Positions 1-5,367 of a stretch of 6,619 nucleotides of DNA are shown here, piece by piece. The notes beneath the pieces were generated by a model that was given only the letters and a program-made list of their open reading frames with translations, did not search any database and was not told where the DNA came from. The stretch's first letter is position 1, and each line of letters starts with the position of its first letter. The translations under genes and the position numbers were made by a program. This stretch comes from Clostridia bacterium (GTDB lineage: Bacteria; Bacillota_A; Clostridia; UBA1212; UBA1255), in NCBI GenBank assembly GCA_017522515.1, contig JAFWZH010000191.1, positions 1-6,619 on the forward strand. The letters are read 5' to 3'.

Positions 1-7
1 GGTGATA

Positions 8-217
8 ATGGTGGATATCGAAAAAGAATTGTTCGAGAGAAACTGTAAGATGGTTCTTAACAGTATGGCCATGATTGAGGACCAGAAGGACCTGCTTGCA
101 AACTTTCTGCAGGCGGTTGAAAATGTATCAAAAGCAAGTAATATTCCAGAAGAAGAGTTTGGCAAAATGCTTGTCAGAGCATTAAAACTTGGATGCGGAG
201 AAACGGAAAGGAGGTGA
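8..217 (+). CDS. small helical protein of unknown function
   Basis: A 69-residue protein that I do not recognise. The start is placed at ATG 8 because the first bases of the window (GGTGATA) look like the tail of a Shine-Dalgarno sequence ending just before it; a GTG at 2 is in frame but less likely, and the reading frame could continue off the left edge. The sequence is rich in Glu, Lys, Leu and Met, has no signal peptide or membrane segment, and reads as mostly alpha-helical: an amphipathic stretch at about residues 3-45, then a second helix at about 47-60 after the break 'NIPEEE'. It ends in a charged tail (ETERR). Its TGA stop lies inside the Shine-Dalgarno of the next gene, so the two are almost certainly co-transcribed and probably translationally coupled. 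Function cannot be inferred. Confidence 0.7.
   Translation: MVDIEKELFERNCKMVLNSMAMIEDQKDLLANFLQAVENVSKASNIPEEEFGKMLVRALKLGCGETERR
208..217 (+). promoter_or_regulatory. consensus Shine-Dalgarno overlapping the upstream stop codon
   Basis: AAGGAGGTGA is a full-length match to the anti-Shine-Dalgarno of 16S rRNA, 5 bases before ATG 223. Its last three bases are the TGA stop of the preceding gene. Ribosomes terminating there sit directly on the next initiation site, which suggests coupled translation of the pair. Confidence 0.8.
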
Positions 218-222
218 AATAA

Positions 223-519
223 ATGGGAGCATATTCACAAATGCAATATATGGAGTCAGGGTTTGATGGCTCAGTATATGAGTACAACGATGAGCCTGGT
301 GTTTTTACAGGTACATTAGTTTGTAAGAGATATGGCAGAAGAGTAAACATCATTGCATACATAGACTTTGATGACGGCCGAAAGGTTGTGTGCTCTGCTT
401 ATTCAAGTAAAAACTATCTTGGATTGAAAGATATCGAGATGGGGAGCAGAGTAAAAGTCTCTTTTGCACCAAACACCAATGGTAAGGTTCAATTAACTGC
501 TATTGAGCTTGTCGAGTAA
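223..519 (+). CDS. small beta-rich protein of unknown function, possibly OB-like
   Basis: A 98-residue protein with no family I can name. The start at ATG 223 is fixed by the consensus Shine-Dalgarno 5 bases upstream. Residues 1-25 are polar and tyrosine-rich and look unstructured. From about residue 26 the pattern is alternating hydrophobic strands separated by short Gly/Asp/Asn turns: GVFTGTLVC, RRVNIIAYIDF, GRKVVCSAY, SRVKVSFAP and KVQLTAIELV. A five-strand run like this is compatible with a small OB-fold or SH3-like barrel; that is inference from pattern only. The basic patch CKRYGRR (34-40) could suit nucleic-acid contact. There is no signal peptide or membrane segment. The gene is the last of its transcript, since a strong terminator starts 5 bases after its stop codon. 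Confidence 0.75.
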   Translation: MGAYSQMQYMESGFDGSVYEYNDEPGVFTGTLVCKRYGRRVNIIAYIDFDDGRKVVCSAYSSKNYLGLKDIEMGSRVKVSFAPNTNGKVQLTAIELVE

Positions 520-524
520 AAGAA

Positions 525-562
525 ACTCCCTCATCCAAACTCGGATGAGGGAGTCTTTTCTT
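525..562 (+). terminator. Rho-independent terminator
   Basis: A perfect 12-bp stem (525-536 pairing with 543-554, ACTCCCTCATCC with its reverse complement) closes a 6-base loop (AAACTC). It is followed by the T-rich stretch CTTTTCTT. It lies just after the stop at 519 and ends the transcript of the two small unknown genes, separating them from the downstream cluster. Confidence 0.93.
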
Positions 563-586
563 GTTCTCATTAGTTGCAAAACAAAG

Positions 587-618
587 CACAAAAATCAAGT
601 GAAGTCTTGATTTTTGTG
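587..618. promoter_or_regulatory. perfect 13-bp inverted repeat, candidate operator
   Basis: CACAAAAATCAAG at 587-599 is repeated as its exact reverse complement at 606-618 around a 6-base spacer (TGAAGT). The right arm contains the -35 hexamer of the promoter for the small XRE regulator. Because it lies upstream of the expected transcription start, it should act as DNA rather than as a hairpin in that gene's RNA. A two-fold symmetric site of this size is what a dimeric Cro/CI-type repressor binds, so autoregulation is the simplest reading. A weak AT-rich terminator for the - strand is an alternative, but no - strand gene needs one. Confidence 0.6.
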
Positions 619-635
619 TCGAATAAGCGTATAAT
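607..635 (+). promoter_or_regulatory. sigma-A-type promoter for the downstream cluster
   Basis: The -35 hexamer TTGATT (607-612) and the -10 hexamer TATAAT (630-635) are separated by exactly 17 bp, with AT-rich flanks. Transcription would start near 642, leaving a short leader of about 30 bases before the regulator's ATG at 671. The -35 lies inside the inverted repeat at 587-618, so protein binding there would block RNA polymerase. A second TATAAT at 641-646 lacks a good -35 at the right distance. Confidence 0.7.
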
Positions 636-658
636 AAATATATAATGATTTTATAGCG

Positions 659-665
659 AAGGTGA
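659..665 (+). promoter_or_regulatory. ribosome binding site deciding the XRE start
   Basis: AAGGTGA lies 5 bases before ATG 671. It overlaps the in-frame GTG at 662, which therefore has no room for its own site; this selects ATG 671 as the start. Confidence 0.7.
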
Positions 666-670
666 GTGCT

Positions 671-880
671 ATGGTAACATATCAAAGACTATGGGATACA
701 CTTAAAAAAAAGAAAATCCGTAAACATGACTTAATGGAGATGGCTGATATATCATCAACAACGCTAACTAAGCTCAACAAGGACGAAATTGTGGCTTTGA
801 CAGTACTTGTAAAAATATGTAAAGCACTTGATTGTCAGATTGAAGATGTTGTTGAGGTGAAGGATGAGGCTTTTGTATGA
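671..880 (+). CDS. small Cro/CI-type (XRE) transcriptional regulator, YozG-like
   Basis: A 69-residue single-domain DNA-binding protein. The helix-turn-helix is readable: helix 2 at about residues 18-25 (KHDLMEMA), a turn at 26-28 (DIS), and a recognition helix at about 29-38 (STTLTKLNKD). This is followed by the family's conserved tail, in which VLVKICKALDCQIEDVVEV occupies residues 46-64. The order and length match the compact YozG/COG3655-type XRE proteins of Firmicutes, which have no extra sensor or oligomerisation domain. The gene follows directly after a promoter whose -35 lies in a perfect inverted repeat, so it probably represses itself and any genes co-transcribed with it. Its TGA overlaps the next gene's ATG (ATGA), indicating coupled translation. 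The family is confident; the target and signal are not known. Confidence 0.9.
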   Translation: MVTYQRLWDTLKKKKIRKHDLMEMADISSTTLTKLNKDEIVALTVLVKICKALDCQIEDVVEVKDEAFV

Positions 881-1065
881 TATACATATGTGAAAAATGC
901 GGAATAGCTTATAAAGCGGATTATCAACCGACAGAGTGTGAGTCTTGTGGTTGTACATACATAAGAAAAGCAGACGATAGAGAAGTTGTGGAGATAGTAG
1001 GAAGTATACTTCTTAAAACAGATGAAAGTATTCTTCTGAAAGAGGACAAAACTTATAACTATTAA
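877..1065 (+). CDS. tiny zinc-ribbon/rubredoxin-like protein
   Basis: A 62-residue protein with two cysteine knuckles, C5-x2-C8 and C21-x2-C24, both followed by glycine (CEKCG and CESCG), plus an extra cysteine at 26. The 12-residue spacing with aromatic residues beside the first knuckle (Y3, Y12) resembles the rubredoxin-like domain at the end of rubrerythrins and small zinc ribbons. Binding of one Zn or Fe ion is inferred. Residues 36-58 are hydrophobic and charged and contain an 8-residue tandem repeat (SILLKTDE, SILLKEDK). There is no signal peptide. The start ATG overlaps the stop of the XRE gene by 4 bp, so the pair is translationally coupled. It could be a metal- or redox-sensing partner of the regulator, or an adaptor for the nuclease encoded next; neither is shown by the sequence. 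Confidence 0.8.
   Translation: MIYICEKCGIAYKADYQPTECESCGCTYIRKADDREVVEIVGSILLKTDESILLKEDKTYNY
1003..1050 (+). repeat. imperfect 24-bp tandem duplication inside the zinc-ribbon gene
   Basis: Two in-frame 24-bp units, 1003-1026 and 1027-1050, agree at 17 of 24 positions by eye. They encode SILLKTDE and SILLKEDK (residues 43-50 and 51-58). Differences are mostly at third positions in the SILLK part, consistent with an old duplication kept at protein level. Confidence 0.55.
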
Positions 1066-1075
1066 ATAAAACATG

Positions 1076-1082
1076 AGAGGAG
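1076..1082 (+). promoter_or_regulatory. ribosome binding site for the beta-CASP nuclease
   Basis: AGAGGAG lies 9 bases before ATG 1092 but only 3 bases before the in-frame GTG 1086. The spacing favours ATG 1092, which also begins the family's usual N-terminus (MKLTFIGAAHEVTGS). Confidence 0.7.
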
Positions 1083-1091
1083 TAAGTGAAT

Positions 1092-2702
1092 ATGAAATTA
1101 ACATTTATAGGAGCAGCTCATGAGGTTACAGGCTCTTGCACCTTGCTTGAGGCTTGCGGAAGGCATATCCTTATTGACTGCGGTATGGAACAAGGCGGCG
1201 ATACATACGAAAACTGCGAATTGCCTGTTGCTCCGTCTGAAATTGATGCGATTTGTCTTACTCATGCACATATAGACCATTCAGGAATGATTCCGGCAAT
1301 GGTTGCAAAAGGTTACTCAGGTCCCGTGTATTGCACAGAAGCAACACACAGACTTTGTAATATAATGTTGCAGGATTCTGCTCACATTCAGGAACAGGAA
1401 GCGGAATGGCAGAACAGAAAAGCAGAGCGTTCAGGATATGAACAGTATGTACCCGTATACACTGTGGCAGATGCAGTAGAATCTCTTAAACTATTTGTGG
1501 GATATGGTTATAATAAGCCGATTGAGATTGTTGACGGAATAACAATTAACTTCTGTGATGCGGGACATCTGCTTGGCTCCTCAAGTATCCATATTACCGT
1601 AAAGGAAAATGACGAGGAAAGAACAATCTTGTTCTCAGGAGATTTAGGCAATATCGACAGACCGCTTATAAGAAATCCTCAAAATCCGCCGTATGCTGAT
1701 TATGTGGTTATAGAATCAACCTATGGTGACCGAATTCATGGAGAAAGGCCTGACTACATTGCGCAGCTTACAAAAATAATGCAGGAAACATTCTCAAAAG
1801 GCGGAAACCTTGTTATCCCTTCTTTTGCAATAGGAAGAACACAGGAGCTTTTATACCTGTTCAGAATAATTAAAGAGCAGGGACTGATAAAAGGACACGA
1901 AAACTTTCTTGTATATGTTGACTCTCCGCTTGCTGTAGAAGCAACAAAAATTTATCAGGATAACCTGATGGGATATTATGATGAAGAAACCATTGCACTT
2001 GTCAAACAAGGAATCAATCCCATATCTTTCCCCGGATTAAGACTGAGTGTTACAACTGAAGAGTCAAGAGCAATAAACTTTGACTTAATTCCAAAGGTAA
2101 TCATATCTGCGTCAGGTATGTGTGAAGCAGGCCGTATAAGACATCATCTGAAGCATAATTTGTGGAAAGAAAATAGTACCATACTTTTTGTAGGTTATCA
2201 GGCAGAGGGAACCTTCGGAAGAAAACTTATAAACGGGGCAAAACATGTCTCGCTGTTTGGAGAAGATATTCAGGTTAATGCGAGAATAGAGTCAATAGTA
2301 GGCATCAGCGGTCATGCAGACAGAGACATGCTTCTCGGATGGCTTGGAAGCATGGAAAAGCCTCCAAAGAAAGTATTTGTAAATCATGGTGATGATTTGG
2401 TGTGTGATGCTTTTTCACAGACAATATATAACAAGCTTAAATTTACAGCAACAGCACCATACAGCGGTGATGAATACGATCTTGCAACAGGCGAATGCAC
2501 AGCAAGAGGAAGAATAGTAAAACTGACTAAAGTATCTGAAGGCAGAAGAAGAGCAAATCTTGTATTTGACAGACTTATGGCAGCATGCCAGAGGCTTAAA
2601 ACAGTTGCGGAACTCAGTCGTAATCTGACAAACAAGGAACTTGCAAAGTTCACGGATCAGATTAATGACTTGTGCGATAAATATGCACGAAAATCAAAAT
2701 AA
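1092..2702 (+). CDS. beta-CASP metallo-beta-lactamase RNase (Ysh1/CPSF-like)
   Basis: A 536-residue cytoplasmic hydrolase of the metallo-beta-lactamase/beta-CASP family, whose members cleave or trim RNA with two zinc ions. The N-terminal beta-lactamase half has GAAHEVTGS (7-15), the zinc motif THAHIDHSG (57-65; H58, H60, D62, H63), H159 in DAGHLLGS and D184 in FSGDLGN. The beta-CASP domain carries ESTYGDR (208-214, acidic motif A), PSFAIGRTQELL (243-254), DSPLA (277-281) and the motif B segment ISASGMCEAGRIRHHL (338-353). The RNA-specificity part follows, with FVGYQAEGTFGR (366-377) and the motif C histidine in SGHAD (406-410). All catalytic residues are present, so the enzyme should be active. 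A C-terminal extension (about 475-536) with a helical end matches the longer clostridial members. It is not RNase J, which is larger and differently organised. The next gene begins 24 bases downstream with a strong ribosome binding site. The substrate is unknown. Confidence 0.94.
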   Translation: MKLTFIGAAHEVTGSCTLLEACGRHILIDCGMEQGGDTYENCELPVAPSEIDAICLTHAHIDHSGMIPAMVAKGYSGPVYCTEATHRLCNIMLQDSAHIQEQEAEWQNRKAERSGYEQYVPVYTVADAVESLKLFVGYGYNKPIEIVDGITINFCDAGHLLGSSSIHITVKENDEERTILFSGDLGNIDRPLIRNPQNPPYADYVVIESTYGDRIHGERPDYIAQLTKIMQETFSKGGNLVIPSFAIGRTQELLYLFRIIKEQGLIKGHENFLVYVDSPLAVEATKIYQDNLMGYYDEETIALVKQGINPISFPGLRLSVTTEESRAINFDLIPKVIISASGMCEAGRIRHHLKHNLWKENSTILFVGYQAEGTFGRKLINGAKHVSLFGEDIQVNARIESIVGISGHADRDMLLGWLGSMEKPPKKVFVNHGDDLVCDAFSQTIYNKLKFTATAPYSGDEYDLATGECTARGRIVKLTKVSEGRRRANLVFDRLMAACQRLKTVAELSRNLTNKELAKFTDQINDLCDKYARKSK

Positions 2703-2726
2703 AGACATAGGCAGGAGGTAATAGAT

Positions 2727-3299
2727 ATGTCAAAAAAATATTTTGCATGTGTGTATGGCGGTGCTAATGAAAGAATAGACAGCCACCACAAAGAGAAAAT
2801 AGAAGAATTAGGAAAGATTATAGCTAAAAATGGCTTTTCGCTTGTTTACGGTGCCGGAGCAACAGGTTGTATGGGTGCTGTTGCAAGAGGTGTTAAAGAA
2901 AACGGTGGTTTTGTTATGGGCATATCACCGGATTTTATCAGCGATTTTGAAGATATATTCGATTGTGATAATAAGGTTATGGTTGACACTATGGCAGAGA
3001 GAAAGACACTTATGGAAAAACATGCAGATGTGTTTTTTATCGCTCCCGGCGGAATAGGAACTATGGATGAGTTTTTCCAGGTGCTGACGTTAAAATATTT
3101 GAAACGTATTAATGTGCCAATTGTTGTATTGAATCTTGATGGATTCTATAATTCACTTATCTGCTTGATTGAAGATTTGGTGAAACAAGGAGCAGTAATA
3201 GAGGATGTACATAAGTTATATGATGTTGTTACGGATATTAGCGAAGAATCGATAGTGCCAATACTCAAAATGGTTGCAGAAAATGAAAGCGGTGATTAA
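2727..3299 (+). CDS. LOG-family (TIGR00730) nucleoside-monophosphate phosphoribohydrolase
   Basis: A 190-residue Rossmann-like protein of the LOG (Lonely Guy) family. Characterised members split AMP-type or cytokinin ribotides into base and ribose 5-phosphate. The diagnostic phosphate-binding motif PGGIGTMDE is at 107-115, preceded by the conserved MAERK (89-93), whose Arg and Lys are typical of the active site. An N-terminal nucleotide-binding loop, VYGAGATGCMG, spans 40-50, and VYGGAN (9-14) follows the first strand. Length is normal for the family. The start is well supported by AGGAGGTA (2713-2720) 6 bases before the ATG. The gene is 24 bases after the nuclease gene and its TAA directly abuts the GTG start of the next gene, so it is within an operon. 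In a bacterium the likely role is purine nucleotide salvage or turnover; hormone synthesis need not be implied. Confidence 0.92.
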   Translation: MSKKYFACVYGGANERIDSHHKEKIEELGKIIAKNGFSLVYGAGATGCMGAVARGVKENGGFVMGISPDFISDFEDIFDCDNKVMVDTMAERKTLMEKHADVFFIAPGGIGTMDEFFQVLTLKYLKRINVPIVVLNLDGFYNSLICLIEDLVKQGAVIEDVHKLYDVVTDISEESIVPILKMVAENESGD

Positions 3300-3776
3300 G
3301 TGAAACTTTTATTTAAACAAAGATTTTTCTCATGGTTTGACAGCTATGATATCTATAACGAAAACGGAGAAACCGTATATACTGTCGAAGGAAAATTGAG
3401 TTGGGGACATAAGCTTCATATTCTTAATAATCAAGGTGAACATATAGCGACCGTAAAACAGGCAGTATTAACTTTTATGCCAAGATTTGAATTGTATCAA
3501 GGCGAAAGATGTATTGGCTCTCTGCAGAAGAAAATCAGCTTTTTTAAGCCACATTATGAGATAGATTTTAATGGATGGAGTATAACAGGAAACTTTCTTG
3601 AGTGGGATTACAATATAGTAAATGCAGCAGGGCAGGTGGTGGCGACCGTTAATAAAGAGGTTTTTAATTTCACTGATACATATTCGATTGAAACTGTAAG
3701 AGATGAAGACACTCTGTACGCTTTAATGGTGACACTTGCCATTGATGCAGAAAAGTGTTCGAGAAATAACGGATAG
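3300..3776 (+). CDS. LURP-one-related (LOR)/YxjI-like protein
   Basis: A 158-residue protein of the LURP-one-related family, which has a Tubby/scramblase-like beta-barrel fold and includes Bacillus YxjI; its biochemical role is not established. Visible hallmarks are the N-terminal KQRFFSWFDSYDIYNENG (6-23), VYTVEGKLSWGHKLHI (26-41) and repeated strand units such as HIATVKQ, KPHYEIDFNGWSITGNFLEWDYNI and VVATVNKE. The length agrees with the family. It starts at GTG 3300 immediately after the previous TAA, with GGTGAT (3291-3296) as a weak ribosome binding site; the next in-frame ATG is far downstream and would remove conserved sequence. The zero-base junction implies coupling with the LOG gene. 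No signal peptide or clear membrane span is seen. Confidence 0.85.
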   Translation: MKLLFKQRFFSWFDSYDIYNENGETVYTVEGKLSWGHKLHILNNQGEHIATVKQAVLTFMPRFELYQGERCIGSLQKKISFFKPHYEIDFNGWSITGNFLEWDYNIVNAAGQVVATVNKEVFNFTDTYSIETVRDEDTLYALMVTLAIDAEKCSRNNG

Positions 3777-3789
3777 AAAGAGGATTTAG

Positions 3790-4158
3790 ATGAGTAAAGC
3801 ATATGATTTTTTAAAAGAATGCGGAGCATTTTTTGTATTAACAATTAATGGGGAATATCCTGCTGGAAGACCATTTGGTGCAGTTATGGAAATAGGCGAT
3901 GATTTGTACCTGGCAACTAACGATATGAATGAGGCACATAAGCAAATGCGTGAACATAAGCAGATACAGATAGTAGCTAAAAAACCTGATTCAAGGGCAT
4001 GGATAAGAATCACAGGTATATCAGAAGAGTGTGACAACTTGGAATTAAAAGCGAGAATGCTTGAAGAGTGTCCGGTTCTGCACAAACATTATGAATCTGC
4101 AGAAGCAGAACATTTTCTAATGTTCAAAGTTAAAATAGAAAATGTTGAAATTAAATAA
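3790..4158 (+). CDS. pyridoxamine 5'-phosphate oxidase-family flavoprotein
   Basis: A 122-residue protein of the FMN-binding split-barrel (PPOX-like) superfamily, short single-domain type common in Clostridia. Recognisable parts are the N-terminal helix YDFLKECGAFFVLTINGEYPAG, the conserved RPFGAV (27-32) that follows it, DDLYLATND (37-45), the helix at about 47-56, and the core strand RAWIRITG (69-76) followed by a helical region around LKARMLEECPVLHKHY. Family members bind FMN or F420-like cofactors and reduce varied substrates; the specific reaction cannot be read here. It is unlikely to be true PdxH, which is longer and has a pyridoxal phosphate site. The start ATG is preceded by AAAGAGGA (3777-3784), 5 bases away, and the gap to the upstream gene is 13 bases, consistent with the same operon. 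Confidence 0.85.
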   Translation: MSKAYDFLKECGAFFVLTINGEYPAGRPFGAVMEIGDDLYLATNDMNEAHKQMREHKQIQIVAKKPDSRAWIRITGISEECDNLELKARMLEECPVLHKHYESAEAEHFLMFKVKIENVEIK

Positions 4159-4191
4159 CATACCATTGTTCGCATTTGTGCATATGTGGAA

Positions 4192-4198
4192 GAGGTGA
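4192..4198 (+). promoter_or_regulatory. ribosome binding site deciding the DUF5131 start
   Basis: GAGGTGA lies 4 bases before ATG 4203. The frame is open upstream to a TTG at 4176, but that start would have no site and would translate through this one, so ATG 4203 is selected. Confidence 0.7.
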
Positions 4199-4202
4199 GA
4201 AG

Positions 4203-4925
4203 ATGAAATGGAATCCGTGGCATGGTTGTCATAAGCTAAGTGAAGGATGTAGACACTGCTATGTGTACCGGATGGACTCACGGCATGAAAAAGATGCAAG
4301 TGAGGTTAAAAAGAACATATCTTCATTTCGAGAACCTGTTTCAAAAAATAGAAAAGGCGAATATAAGCATCCGTCCGGTACAACATTTTATACTTGCTTT
4401 ACCTCTGACTTCTTTTTAGAAGATGCCGATGAGTGGCGAAAAGAAGCATGGTCATTTATGAAAGAACGAAGTGATTGCCGATTTTTCTTTATAACCAAAC
4501 GAATCGACCGTTTTGAAAAATGTATCCCCGAAGATTGGGGAAACGGATATGACAACGTGATGATTGCAGTAACGACTGAAAATCAAAAAATGGCTGATTA
4601 TCGCTTGCCCATATATTCAAAGCTTCCTATCAAGCATAAAGGAATAATGTGCGAACCTCTTCTTGAAGGAATTGATTTAACAAAATATCTGACTCCCGAA
4701 ATTGAAGTGGTTTCAGTAGGTGGTGAATCAGGCTTGGAGGCAAGAATATGCAACTACGAATGGATACTTGATATACGAAATCAGTGTATTGCTGCAAATG
4801 TTTCATTTGATTTTCATCAGACAGGTGCGAAGCTGCTTAAAGATGGGAAAATTTATTGCATACCAAAGGCTAAACAGGGTGTACAGGCTGCAAAAGCTTG
4901 TATTGACTTTAACAGTAATAAGTGA
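4203..4925 (+). CDS. Gp37/Gp68 (DUF5131) family protein with three-cysteine motif
   Basis: A 240-residue protein of the phage Gp37/Gp68 or DUF5131 family. The signature is at the N-terminus: WNPWHGCHKLSEGCRHCY (3-20), giving C9-x6-C16-x2-C19. The family is related to radical-SAM-type folds, and the three cysteines probably bind a 4Fe-4S cluster, although the spacing differs from the classical C-x3-C-x2-C. Later conserved elements fit the family: FYTCFTSDFFLEDAD with the acidic residues, FFFITKRIDRF (about 99-109), a V-A-V-T-T-E-N strand, IMCEPLLEGIDL, VVSVGGESG and FDFHQTG near the C-terminus. The order of strands resembles a partial TIM barrel. Relatives occur in phages and bacterial chromosomes, and no reaction is established. 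The preceding gap of 44 bases is the largest since the regulator. The gene is followed after 16 bases by the transporter. The family call is firm; the function is open. Confidence 0.88.
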   Translation: MKWNPWHGCHKLSEGCRHCYVYRMDSRHEKDASEVKKNISSFREPVSKNRKGEYKHPSGTTFYTCFTSDFFLEDADEWRKEAWSFMKERSDCRFFFITKRIDRFEKCIPEDWGNGYDNVMIAVTTENQKMADYRLPIYSKLPIKHKGIMCEPLLEGIDLTKYLTPEIEVVSVGGESGLEARICNYEWILDIRNQCIAANVSFDFHQTGAKLLKDGKIYCIPKAKQGVQAAKACIDFNSNK

Positions 4926-4926
4926 G

Positions 4927-4932
4927 AAGGTG
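4927..4932 (+). promoter_or_regulatory. ribosome binding site for the EamA-type gene
   Basis: AAGGTG lies 9 bases before ATG 4942. The same frame is open for a further 222 bases upstream inside the DUF5131 gene, but that part is antisense to any hydrophobic pattern and has no site; ATG 4942 begins the first membrane span exactly. Confidence 0.6.
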
Positions 4933-4941
4933 TACTTAGCA

Positions 4942-5355
4942 ATGTGGTTAATATTTGCATTGCTGTCAGCATTTTTTGCTGCAGCAACTTCAATTTTGGC
5001 AAAGATTGGTATTGATGGTGTTAATTCCAATCTTGCAACGGCTATACGAACAGTTGTAGTTGTGATTATGGCTTGGGGTATGGTCTTTTTAACAAATACA
5101 CAGGGTGGAATATCCGATATAAGCAAAAAAAGTTGGATATTCTTAATCCTGTCAGGGTTAGCAACAGGAATCTCTTGGTTATGTTATTATAAGGCTCTAC
5201 AGCTTGGAGAAGCATCAAAGGTCGTACCGATTGATAAATTAAGTGTTGTAATAACACTGATACTGGCATTTGTATTTCTGCACGAAAATTTCACATCTAA
5301 ATCCTTGGTTGGATGTATCTTGATTGCGGCTGGTACATTACTTATGACATTATAG
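4942..5355 (+). CDS. half-size EamA-family membrane transporter
   Basis: A 137-residue inner-membrane protein with a single EamA (DMT superfamily) repeat. Five hydrophobic segments are visible, at about 2-21, 31-50, 65-84, 94-113 and 120-136. The strongest family markers are WLCYYKALQLGEASKVVPIDKLSVV at 80-103 and the LHENFT loop at 113-118. Full-size EamA carriers have two such repeats and ten segments, so this protein should work as a dimer, as small multidrug-resistance proteins do. The N-terminal open stretch before 4942 overlaps the preceding gene and is not part of it. A GTG at 4930 is a possible but weaker start. It follows DUF5131 by 16 bases and precedes the alcohol dehydrogenase by 12, so all three are likely co-transcribed. 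Substrate is unknown: metabolite or drug export is typical for the family. Confidence 0.88.
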   Translation: MWLIFALLSAFFAAATSILAKIGIDGVNSNLATAIRTVVVVIMAWGMVFLTNTQGGISDISKKSWIFLILSGLATGISWLCYYKALQLGEASKVVPIDKLSVVITLILAFVFLHENFTSKSLVGCILIAAGTLLMTL

Positions 5356-5367
5356 AGGAGAAAAACG

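Noticed and set aside
587..618. Reading the AT-rich inverted repeat as a Rho-independent terminator or riboswitch
   Set aside because: A strong GC-richer terminator already lies just upstream, this stem is mostly A-T, it is upstream of the promoter's start point, and no aptamer-like structure is visible in the short leader.
641..646. A second TATAAT that could be an alternative -10
   Set aside because: There is no acceptable -35 about 17 bp upstream (the positions read GTGTCG), whereas the TATAAT at 630-635 pairs well with TTGATT.
835..1104. An 89-codon hydrophobic reading frame on the - strand across the zinc-ribbon gene
   Set aside because: It is the complement of two well-supported + strand genes, is rich in Ser/Tyr/Phe as expected for antisense of AT-rich code, and has no ribosome binding site that I can see.
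2830..3057. A 75-codon frame on the + strand inside the LOG gene
   Set aside because: It lies wholly within the LOG gene, whose conserved PGGIGTMDE motif is in the other frame; no family features are seen.
3786..4085. A 99-codon frame on the - strand opposite the PPOX-family gene
   Set aside because: It is a shadow of a gene with recognised domain motifs; composition is Ser/Cys/Ile-rich with no coherent pattern.
4720..4941. An N-terminal extension of the EamA-type gene that overlaps the DUF5131 gene in another frame
   Set aside because: The extension has no ribosome binding site and no family resemblance, while AAGGTG and ATG 4942 sit right before the first membrane segment.
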